From Actinobacteria bacterium 21-64-8 (GTDB lineage Bacteria; Actinomycetota; Acidimicrobiia; Acidimicrobiales; RAAP-2), in assembly GCA_002255315.1 (NCBI GenBank), contig NCBD01000087.1, positions 1-5,108 of the forward strand: a stretch of 5,108 nt of DNA, in the 5' to 3' direction. Each line of letters starts with the position of its first letter. Positions within the stretch are counted from its first letter, which is position 1. Shown one piece after another: positions 1-4,481 of the stretch. The notes under the pieces were generated by a model. That model did not search any database. It saw nothing but the letters and a program-made list of their open reading frames with translations, and was not told where the DNA came from. The translations under genes and the position numbers were made by a program.

Positions 1-990
1 GACCCAGGGTCGAGCCGCCTCGACGAACTCTTGGTCACTCAGCGCACGCAGGTAGGCGCCGTTCATCGCGGTCATCTTCTTCACGTCAAAGAACGCCGGC
101 GAGGGCACGACGTCTTCGAGGCGAAACTCCTCAATCATCGTCGCGCGCGACACGATCTCCTGATCGCCGCGGGGACTCCAACCGAGCAGCGCGAGATAGT
201 TCACGAACGCGTCAGCGAGAAATCCTTCGTCGCGGTAGCGCTCGGTCGCGACGGGATCTTTGCGCTTGGAAAGTTTCTTGCGCTGTTCGTTCACGAGCAA
301 CGGCAAGTGCGCGTAGATCGGCAGGTCGAGCGCGCGGTCGCCGACAACGTTGAGTGCCTCCCAGAGCAAAATCTGCTTGGGCGCGTTCGAGAGATGCTCT
401 TCGCCGCGAATGACGTGGGTGATGCGGTCGTTTCGATCGTCAACCACGTTCGCCAACGCGTAGAGCACCGCCCCCGACGATTTGGCGACCACGAAGTCCT
501 CGAGCGCGGCGAGTTGAAACTCGACCTCGCCGCGTACCAGGTCGTGAACCGTGAGCGTCCCCTCGAGAGGACGCTTAAAGCGAAGCGCCGTCGTGGCGCT
601 CGGGGTGAGCCCGCGCTCGCGACAAAACCCGTCGTAGCCGGGGGTCTTGCTCGCACCCTTGCGCGCGGCGACGTCCTCAGCGCGACAGTCGCAGTAGTAG
701 AGGTACCCACCGGCGAGCAGCGCGTCACGCGCGACGGCGTGCGCCTCGGCGTTCTCGCTCTGGCGCGTGGGACCCTCGTCGACGTCGAGTCCGAGCCAGG
801 CCATCGAACTGATGATGACGTCTTCCCACTCTTGGCGATTTCGACTCTCGTCAGTATCTTCGATGCGCAAGATAAAGACGCCCTCGGGGTGTTGGCGCGC
901 GATGAACCAGTTAAAGAGCGCCGAGCGCGCCGAGCCGACGTGAAAGAGACCCGTTGGCGAGGGCGCGAACCGGACGCGTGGTCCGCTCAC
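1..990 (-). CDS. gltX: Glutamyl-tRNA synthetase, N-terminal 330 residues (runs off left edge)
   Basis: Cytoplasmic class I aminoacyl-tRNA synthetase that charges tRNA(Glu) with glutamate using ATP. The reading frame is open from a GTG at 990 to the window edge; the family is usually about 470-490 residues, so roughly the last third (anticodon-binding part) is missing. Visible motifs: FAPSPTG at residues 8-14, the HIGH-type signature HVGS at 17-20, RIEDTD at 42-47, and the KMSKS-type signature KLSKR at 239-243. Cys100, Cys102, Tyr119 and Cys123 match the zinc-ligand pattern known from the E. coli enzyme. The GTG start is supported by GAGGAG six bases upstream and places FAPSPTG at the usual distance from the N-terminus. 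The gene starts 3 nt after the ferredoxin stop, so the two are probably cotranscribed and translationally coupled. Whether it is discriminating or also charges tRNA(Gln) cannot be decided here. Confidence 0.97.
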   Translation of the reverse strand, partial: MSGPRVRFAPSPTGLFHVGSARSALFNWFIARQHPEGVFILRIEDTDESRNRQEWEDVIISSMAWLGLDVDEGPTRQSENAEAHAVARDALLAGGYLYYCDCRAEDVAARKGASKTPGYDGFCRERGLTPSATTALRFKRPLEGTLTVHDLVRGEVEFQLAALEDFVVAKSSGAVLYALANVVDDRNDRITHVIRGEEHLSNAPKQILLWEALNVVGDRALDLPIYAHLPLLVNEQRKKLSKRKDPVATERYRDEGFLADAFVNYLALLGWSPRGDQEIVSRATMIEEFRLEDVVPSPAFFDVKKMTAMNGAYLRALSDQEFVEAARPWV

Positions 991-993
991 CGA

Positions 994-1185
994 CTACTCC
1001 TCAAGGGAGATGGCGCCGTTCGGACAGCCCTTGACGGCTTGGTGGAGTCGCTCGGTGAACTCTGGCGCGGGGTGTTCTTGCAAGACGTAGAGGTAGCCGT
1101 CGTCACGCACTTCAAAGATCTCGGGGGCGATACCCATGCACACGGCGTTACTAGTACACAGATCGAAATTGACGTTGACCTTCAC
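994..1185 (-). CDS. Small [3Fe-4S]-type ferredoxin, 63 residues
   Basis: A soluble one-electron carrier of the short actinobacterial ferredoxin family that often serves cytochromes P450 or other oxygenases. Cluster ligands are visible as C10-x2-N13-x2-C16 near the N-terminus and C54-P near the C-terminus. The place of the second cysteine of a [4Fe-4S] motif is taken by Asn13, so a [3Fe-4S] cluster is inferred; a solvent or other ligand could still allow a fourth iron. The stretch GIAPEIFEV followed by DDGY (28-31) and CPNGAI is typical of the family, and 63 residues is a normal length. The frame is open further upstream, but AAGGAG five bases before the GTG at 1185 and the family length favour this start. 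It lies 3 nt upstream of gltX and is divergent from an aldo/keto reductase. The redox partner is not evident in the window. Confidence 0.93.
   Translation of the reverse strand: MKVNVNFDLCTSNAVCMGIAPEIFEVRDDGYLYVLQEHPAPEFTERLHQAVKGCPNGAISLEE
997..1002 (-). promoter_or_regulatory. Ribosome binding site of gltX inside the ferredoxin gene end
   Basis: GAGGAG on the minus strand overlaps the last two glutamate codons of the ferredoxin gene and lies six bases from the gltX GTG. It fixes the gltX start and implies that ribosomes finishing the ferredoxin can reinitiate on gltX. Confidence 0.7.
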
Positions 1186-1190
1186 GGATA

Positions 1191-1196
1191 CTCCTT
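1191..1196 (-). promoter_or_regulatory. Ribosome binding site of the ferredoxin gene
   Basis: AAGGAG on the minus strand, five bases before the GTG at 1185. It decides for the 63-residue start over the 28-codon upstream extension. A TACGAT at 1211-1206 could be a -10 element, but no -35 box is recognisable. Confidence 0.7.
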
Positions 1197-1217
1197 GACC
1201 AACCAATCGTAGTTCGA

Positions 1218-1234
1218 CGCCGGCGCAGCCGGCG
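1218..1234. promoter_or_regulatory. 17-bp palindrome in the divergent ferredoxin / aldo-keto reductase spacer
   Basis: Perfect 7-bp inverted repeat CGCCGGC-GCA-GCCGGCG in the middle of the 93-bp spacer (1186-1278) between two divergent genes. On the minus strand it lies just upstream of a TACGAT (-10-like, 1211-1206); on the plus strand it precedes a TATGCT at 1251-1256. The placement suits an operator acting on one or both genes. Such GC-rich palindromes also occur by chance in GC-rich DNA, and no regulator gene is in the window. Confidence 0.3.
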
Positions 1235-1268
1235 CGTACCGGCACCTGCCTATGCTGCAAAGCGTTCA

Positions 1269-1274
1269 AAGGAG
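1269..1274 (+). promoter_or_regulatory. Ribosome binding site of the aldo/keto reductase gene
   Basis: AAGGAG four bases before the GTG at 1279. It argues against the in-frame ATG at 1252, which would put this site inside the coding region and has no purine-rich site of its own. Confidence 0.65.
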
Positions 1275-1278
1275 CACG

Positions 1279-2199
1279 GTGGAGCAGCGTCGTTTAGGTT
1301 CACTCAGCGTCTCAGCGGTCGGGCTGGGCTGTAACAACTTCGGGGGGCGCCTCGATCAAGCGGGCACGAGCGCCGTCGTGAACGCCGCCTTGGAAGCGGG
1401 CGTGAACTTCTTTGACACCGCCGATATTTACGGCGGCGAGCGCAGCGAAGTGCTCTTAGGTGAGTGTCTGCACGCGCGACGAAGCGAGGTCGTGATCGCC
1501 ACGAAGTTCGGTATGCCCCTCGACGACGTGCGCTTTGGCGCGAAGCCCGAGTACGTGAAGAGCGCCTGCGCGGCATCCTTGAAGCGCCTCAACACCGACT
1601 ACATCGACCTCTACCAGCTGCACTACCCCGACGAGACCGTGCCCATCGAAGAGACCTTGGGCGCGCTGCACGAACTGATCGAAGCTGGTTACGTCCGCGA
1701 GATTGGCTGTTCGAACTTGAGCGTCGCTCAACTGCGCGCGGCAAAGACCGCCGCCGGCGCGAAGCCGGCCTTCATCTCGGTACAGAACCAGTACTCGCTC
1801 CTGGCGCGCGACCCCGAACGAGACGGGGTGCTCGAGGTCTGTGACGAACTCAACCTCGGCTTCTTGCCCTTCTATCCCCTCGCTAACGGACTGTTAACGG
1901 GCAAGGTTCGCCCCGGCGAACCCATCGCCGAGGGCACGCGCCTCGCGACCATGGCGCCCGAACGCTCCGCACACTGGCGCAGCGACGAGCTCATGACGCG
2001 CGTGGGCACTCTCATTGACTTCGCCGACGCCATCGAGACACCGCTCTTGACGCTCGCCTTTTCGTGGCTGCTCTCCCACCACCAAGTTCGTTCAGTGATC
2101 GCCGGCGCCTCCACGCCCGCCCAGATTCAAGCGAACGTGGCGGCGGCTGTACCTTTGAGTGGTGATGTCGTCTCGGAACTCAACGAACTGACGCGCTGA
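1279..2199 (+). CDS. Aldo/keto reductase, 306 residues
   Basis: NAD(P)H-dependent oxidoreductase of the aldo/keto reductase superfamily, a cytoplasmic (alpha/beta)8 barrel that reduces aldehydes or ketones to alcohols. The catalytic tetrad is complete: Asp46 and Tyr51 in FFDTADIYGG, Lys76 in VVIATKFG, and His115 in LYQLHYPDE. The C-terminal segment VIAGASTPAQIQANV (273-287) is the usual binding site for the cofactor's adenosine phosphate, so NADPH preference is likely. EIGCSNLS (141-148) and SVQNQYSLL (167-175) are further family strands. Length and both ends fit an intact gene. The GTG at 1279 is preferred because of the AAGGAG before it; an ATG at 1252 would add nine residues. The gene diverges from the ferredoxin, and no cotranscribed gene follows. 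The substrate cannot be told from sequence. Confidence 0.95.
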   Translation: MEQRRLGSLSVSAVGLGCNNFGGRLDQAGTSAVVNAALEAGVNFFDTADIYGGERSEVLLGECLHARRSEVVIATKFGMPLDDVRFGAKPEYVKSACAASLKRLNTDYIDLYQLHYPDETVPIEETLGALHELIEAGYVREIGCSNLSVAQLRAAKTAAGAKPAFISVQNQYSLLARDPERDGVLEVCDELNLGFLPFYPLANGLLTGKVRPGEPIAEGTRLATMAPERSAHWRSDELMTRVGTLIDFADAIETPLLTLAFSWLLSHHQVRSVIAGASTPAQIQANVAAAVPLSGDVVSELNELTR

Positions 2200-2209
2200 A
2201 ACTCGAGCG

Positions 2210-2226
2210 CGCGTTAGTTGAACGCG
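2210..2226. terminator. Weak stem-loop after the aldo/keto reductase gene
   Basis: Inverted repeat CGCGTT-AGTTG-AACGCG starting 11 nt after the TGA at 2197-2199. The stem is six base pairs with a five-base loop and no following T-run, so intrinsic termination is only a possibility. Confidence 0.3.
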
Positions 2227-2246
2227 TGCTGAATGAACGAACCGCT

Positions 2247-2609
2247 TCACGCACGAGAGTGAAAAAGTGCGATAATTTCTCGACTTACGTCTGCTCCTCG
2301 AGCGGCTCCAAGAAGAAGTTGAGCGAGCTCCATATCGTTCTCCGCGAAATCGGCGTTACTGATGGGCATGCCGTAAATCGGTGAACCCTTCTCGTCCTTC
2401 GCGGTCGGATTGACGATGTCGTTGGCGCCTACGACGATGGCGACGCCGGCCGTTTGCAGCTCTAAGTTCGCCTCATCCATCTCTTTGAACTGTTCGCAGG
2501 GGACGTTCGCCTCGGCGAGTAGAACGTTCAAGCGCCCGAGCATTCGCCCCGCCACCGGGTGAATCGCGTCAAAGACCTCGACGCCACGTCGTTTCATAGC
2601 CTCAATCAC
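2247..2609 (-). pseudogene. Truncated, decayed pntB fragment (second copy)
   Basis: The open frame codes for 120 residues, of which 83 (encoded by 2337-2585) align without gaps to the NADP-binding domain of the PntB encoded at 4482-5108. Only the middle of the domain is present: the GYGLAVAQAQ dinucleotide-binding loop upstream and the KRSM and FGDAK motifs downstream are absent, as are the membrane segments. Motifs that are kept are damaged: GRMPGHMNV reads GRMLGRLNV, and GANDTVNP reads GANDIVNP. After the codons for ADFAEN the frame runs 29 residues into unrelated sequence to a stop at 2247. The frame start is unclear (GTG at 2609). In-frame codons upstream read VVVLPPFEVIEAMKRRG, possibly a trace of the VVIIPGYG strand with a deletion. 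No obvious ribosome binding site is present. It is most likely non-functional; a small expressed protein is possible but unsupported. Confidence 0.8.
2336..2585 (-). repeat. 250-bp dispersed repeat, copy 1 (pntB fragment)
   Basis: Aligns without gaps to 4622-4871 at a constant offset of 2286 bp. I count 30 mismatches in 250 positions (about 88% identity): 18 synonymous and 12 amino-acid changing in the pntB frame. Similarity stops abruptly at both ends. Both copies have the same orientation, so recombination between them would delete the DNA in between. Confidence 0.9.
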
Positions 2610-2921
2610 TTCGAAGGGAGGAAGGACGACGACCGCCCGAACGAGCGGCTATGTAATGCCTCGCTCACGTCACGAGCGGGTGCCGTTGCCAGACAATGCC
2701 TCACCACTTTCCTCGTCGCCCCGATTGTCACGAGCCGAAGGCACCATGGAGGCACCGACATCAATACTCGTCTCCGACCTTCAAAACCACGGTATTCACT
2801 TGTCACTTGAGCGCTCACGCAGGGGGGATTTCATTGTGAGCGCGTCGCTCAAACGCTGCCTCACCTGAGAACGTGCGCTAGACGCCACGGCGAGCAACGG
2901 AGAGCGGATGCTCGATCGCGA
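2610..2921. other. Intergenic stretch without a convincing gene
   Basis: No reading frame here shows clear family features on either strand. The sequence AATGCCTC occurs twice about 40 bp apart, each time followed at different distances by CACGAGC, which suggests old local duplication. One short plus-strand frame (2746-2868) is listed separately as tentative. The right end carries the promoter of the next gene. Confidence 0.5.
2746..2868 (+). CDS. Tentative 40-residue small ORF, possible remnant
   Basis: Starts with ATG at 2746 after a weak GAAGG and ends at TGA 2866-2868. The segment ILVSDLQNHGIHLSLERS followed by FIVSASLKRCLT resembles, in spacing only, the start of TubC_N-type docking domains (L-x2-DL-x3-GI-x-L, a short strand, then a lysine-containing turn and LT). 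Those domains continue for a further helix that is missing here, so if the likeness is real this is a truncated remnant. The frame stays open upstream to 2656 without better starts. It could equally be chance coding potential in GC-rich DNA. Confidence 0.2.
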   Translation: MEAPTSILVSDLQNHGIHLSLERSRRGDFIVSASLKRCLT

Positions 2922-2950
2922 TTGACGCTGATACTCCTAGAACATACGAT
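2922..2950 (+). promoter_or_regulatory. Sigma70-like promoter of the hypothetical gene at 2988
   Basis: TTGACG (2922-2927) and TACGAT (2945-2950) are separated by exactly 17 bp. Transcription would start near 2957, leaving a leader of about 30 nt before the GTG at 2988. If real, it excludes the in-frame TTG at 2922 and ATG at 2949 as translation starts because they lie in the promoter itself. Confidence 0.5.
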
Positions 2951-2987
2951 GCGAGCACGACCGTTACCGCGAAGACCAGAGAATCGA

Positions 2988-3383
2988 GTGGACGTGGACG
3001 TACGAGATTTTGAAAGTCCTCCCAAGCACGACGACGCGATCCTTCTCTTGGCCGTCTTGAACGCTCCCGTCGGTGATGAAGCTCGCGCGGGAATGGAACT
3101 GCTGTGGACCTACCGCGAGCCGCCGTCGCTCGAGGAGTTAGTTCAGGCACACGAGGTGAATTCACCTGGGTACGGTCAGGTGATGGCGCTACTCACGGTC
3201 GGTGAACGTCTCGGCACCTTTGTGAAGAACGGTGTCCTGCACCAACGGCTGACCTTGGAGTTAATTGGCATGCACGCCGTGTGGAGTCGCACTGAGCGCA
3301 TTATCGCGGACTTACGTCGCGAACGAAGCAACCCCAAATTATTCGAAAACCTGGAGTGGCTCGCGACAAGACCCCCAGCTTGA
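2988..3383 (+). CDS. Hypothetical protein, 131 residues, resembling DUF4760-type proteins
   Basis: A soluble, mostly helical protein without signal peptide or membrane segment from the chosen start. The pattern is a helix around ELLWTYREPPSLEELVQ (38-52), then GERLGTFVKNGVLHQRLTLE (72-91) and VWSRTERIIADLRRE (98-112), ending in the aromatic NPKLFENLEWLAT (115-127). A central long helix followed by a closing ENFEWLA-like motif is what I recall from DUF4760 proteins of unknown function; this likeness is from memory and not verified. The frame is open from 2922, with a TTG there and an ATG at 2949, but both fall within a good promoter match, so the GTG at 2988 (or 2994) is preferred even though the ribosome binding site is weak. 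It stands alone between the pntB fragment and vapBC. An uncharacterised accessory gene is the safest description. Confidence 0.7.
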   Translation: MDVDVRDFESPPKHDDAILLLAVLNAPVGDEARAGMELLWTYREPPSLEELVQAHEVNSPGYGQVMALLTVGERLGTFVKNGVLHQRLTLELIGMHAVWSRTERIIADLRRERSNPKLFENLEWLATRPPA

Positions 3384-3630
3384 GCATGGCCAACGTCGGG
3401 TGTTCGAGGGACAGCGTGGTCCGCGCGACTGACGACGAGCGAGTTAGTCCGCGCTCGTAGTCCTCGATGCGCGGGCATACCAGTTCGGGGGCTAGGCGAA
3501 GTACGGATACGCCAGCTGGGCCGGCACCCCTGGCATCGTGACGTCGTCGATCAGTTCGAAGAGTTGGCTCGCCGCTTCTCGAAACTGATCGTCGAGTACC
3601 GCAACCTCCGCTGTCCTCCGCACTGTTTGT
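3384..3630. other. Gap between the hypothetical gene and the vapBC promoter
   Basis: About 250 bp with no plus-strand gene. On the minus strand, protein-like stretches appear in different frames: one ends at a TAG at 3494-3492, and another, containing PRIEDYERGLTR (reminiscent of the end of an HTH-XRE motif), lies just beyond it in a shifted frame. This may be a frameshifted, dead minus-strand gene, but the evidence is thin. Confidence 0.3.
3492..3623 (-). CDS. Tentative 43-residue minus-strand ORF or gene remnant
   Basis: GTG at 3623 to TAG at 3494-3492. The product contains LDDQFREAASQLFELIDDV, an amphipathic helix-like stretch, followed by PGVPAQLAYPYFA, which looks like real protein rather than a shadow, with a G/C-biased third position. 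There is no ribosome binding site, and an in-frame stop lies 27 bases upstream. It faces away from vapB. I do not recognise the family; it may be the surviving part of a decayed gene continuing in another frame to the left. Confidence 0.2.
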   Translation of the reverse strand: MRRTAEVAVLDDQFREAASQLFELIDDVTMPGVPAQLAYPYFA

Positions 3631-3660
3631 TTCGCACTTCACACCAAAATGGTGTATCAT
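3631..3660 (+). promoter_or_regulatory. vapBC promoter, predicted leaderless
   Basis: TTCGCA (3631-3636, four of six to TTGACA) and TATCAT (3655-3660, five of six to TATAAT) are 18 bp apart. The -10 ends six bases before the vapB ATG at 3667, so the expected transcription start is the A of the start codon. No Shine-Dalgarno sequence precedes the ATG, as expected for a leaderless mRNA, which is common in Actinobacteria. Confidence 0.6.
3641..3655. promoter_or_regulatory. Operator-like inverted repeat of vapBC
   Basis: Perfect 6-bp inverted repeat ACACCA-AAA-TGGTGT within the -35/-10 spacer, touching the -10 box. In addition GTGTAT occurs at 3652-3657 and 3664-3669, 12 bp apart and flanking the start of vapB. 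VapB ribbon-helix-helix dimers generally bind such short repeats and repress their own operon with VapC; that this is the site is inferred from position. Confidence 0.5.
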
Positions 3661-3666
3661 TAGTGT

Positions 3667-3870
3667 ATGGCTCGTACCAACATAGATATTGACGAAACCT
3701 CGTGTCAGGTCGTCATGCGTCGCTACCACCTCACCTCAAAGAAAGAGGCAGTGAATATGGCGTTACGCCTCTTAGCGAGTGAGGCGCTCTCTGTCGAGGA
3801 CGCACGAAGGATGCGAGGTACGGGTTGGGACGGTGATCTCGACGCGCTGCGCTCTACGCGTGTCTCGTGA
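3667..3870 (+). CDS. vapB: VapB family antitoxin, 67 residues
   Basis: Antitoxin of a type II toxin-antitoxin pair: it binds and blocks the VapC nuclease and represses the operon. The N-terminal TNIDIDE strand (4-10) with the following helices VMRRYHLTSKKEAVNMALR (16-34) is the ribbon-helix-helix DNA-binding fold of the VapB type-2 family. The C-terminal GTGWDGDLDALR (51-62) is the conserved tail expected to insert into the VapC active site. Length is typical and the gene looks intact. The TGA overlaps the vapC GTG by 4 nt (GTGA), the usual coupling that keeps antitoxin and toxin in balance. The ATG has no ribosome binding site and sits six bases after a -10 box. Confidence 0.93.
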   Translation: MARTNIDIDETSCQVVMRRYHLTSKKEAVNMALRLLASEALSVEDARRMRGTGWDGDLDALRSTRVS

Positions 3871-4253
3871 TACTCATCGATTCGTCCGCCTGGATTGAGT
3901 TCTTGCGCGATACGAAAAGTGCCACCTGTGAGTTGGTGACTCAAATCCTGGGCACTGAGGTCGCAACCTGCGAACCGATCTCGATGGAGATCCTCGCGGG
4001 TGCCCGCGACGAGCAGCACCTGGCGAATCTTCGCGGACTACTCGCGTCAACCACCATGATCACGACACAACCGAGTGACTACGAACAGGCCGCGGCAATC
4101 TACCGTGCCTGCCAGCGTCACGGTGAAACGCCGCGAAAGCTCATTGACTGTCTCATTGCGGCCATCGCCGTTCGCGCTAACGCTACCCTCGTGCACGCGG
4201 ACGCTGATTTCGACGCGATCGCTCGCTGCAGCGAACTCAACATCGTGCACTAA
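3867..4253 (+). CDS. vapC: VapC family PIN-domain ribonuclease toxin, 128 residues
   Basis: Toxin of the pair: a magnesium-dependent endoribonuclease. Known VapCs cut tRNA or rRNA at single sites; the target here cannot be predicted. The PIN acidic residues are all present: Asp5 in LIDSSAWIEFL, Glu41 in PISMEILAGA, Asp94 in RKLIDCLIAAIA, and Asp112/Asp114 in LVHADADFDAIA, so the enzyme should be active. Length is normal. It starts with GTG overlapping the vapB stop and has no independent promoter in view. The last codons (NIVH) are part of a short direct repeat that includes the TAA. Downstream it faces pntB convergently. Confidence 0.94.
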   Translation: MILIDSSAWIEFLRDTKSATCELVTQILGTEVATCEPISMEILAGARDEQHLANLRGLLASTTMITTQPSDYEQAAAIYRACQRHGETPRKLIDCLIAAIAVRANATLVHADADFDAIARCSELNIVH

Positions 4254-4265
4254 GTCATCGTGCAC
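4241..4265 (+). repeat. 10-bp direct repeat spanning the vapC stop codon
   Basis: CATCGTGCAC occurs at 4241-4250 and again at 4256-4265, a 15-bp (five-codon) period with the TAA between. In addition, 17 bases at 4258-4274 match 4189-4205 (the LVHADA codons of vapC) at 15 positions and in the same frame. The region after the stop thus echoes the 3' end of vapC. Confidence 0.6.
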
Positions 4266-4335
4266 GCAGATGCTCGCCGACGCTACGAGGTACTCATCGC
4301 CTTACGGCACGTCGACGATGTCGCCGAACACTATC

Positions 4336-4350
4336 GTCACCGACGGTGAC
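4336..4350. repeat. 15-bp palindrome in the vapC-pntB spacer
   Basis: Inverted repeat GTCACCG-A-CGGTGAC with seven-base arms. The one-base centre makes a simple hairpin unlikely as a terminator; it could be a protein-binding site or a chance palindrome. The surrounding spacer 4254-4481 shows no other gene-like feature apart from the vapC echo. Confidence 0.4.
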
Positions 4351-4442
4351 AACGAATCGACCCTTCGATCGGACGTCACGGCCCGTCACCCCCTTCGTCC
4401 GACTCGCGTGTCGTGTTCACGCCGATAACGCACGACGGTTCT

Positions 4443-4468
4443 CGAGCGAATAAACCCGCGTTCGCTCG
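4443..4468 (-). terminator. Stem-loop 13 nt after the pntB stop
   Basis: Perfect 8-bp inverted repeat CGAGCGAA / TTCGCTCG with a ten-base loop, placed just downstream of the pntB stop at 4484-4482 on the minus strand. No T-run follows. It is positioned like a terminator or mRNA 3'-end stabiliser for pntB and could also stop vapC transcripts coming from the other side. Confidence 0.45.
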
Positions 4469-4481
4469 TCGCTACGCGAAA

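Noticed and set aside
937..942. Variant HIGH motif (HVGS) in GltX as an anomaly
   Set aside because: HVG-type variants are usual in glutamyl-tRNA synthetases, and the KLSKR motif is also normal for the family.
31..1212. Very long plus-strand open frame (393 codons) opposite gltX and the ferredoxin
   Set aside because: The minus strand encodes unmistakable GluRS motifs and a ferredoxin; the plus-strand frame is the antisense by-product of G/C-biased third codon positions and matches no family.
1304..2114. Several open frames on both strands within the aldo/keto reductase gene
   Set aside because: Arginine- or serine-rich low-quality translations overlapping a complete AKR with an intact catalytic tetrad.
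2200..2335. tRNA gene or attachment site near gltX or the island edge
   Set aside because: No cloverleaf-like sequence, TTCGA-type T-arm context or integrase gene was found; only a weak stem-loop is present.
2878..3165. Minus-strand frame with a hydrophobic stretch (SLVFAVTVVLASYVLGVSA)
   Set aside because: It lies antisense to the hypothetical gene and its promoter, has no ribosome binding site, and the rest of the translation is arginine-rich shadow sequence. A membrane protein cannot be fully excluded.
4075..4428. Plus-strand 117-codon frame overlapping vapC and the spacer
   Set aside because: It overlaps the intact PIN domain in another frame and has a Ser/Thr/Arg-rich translation without domain features.
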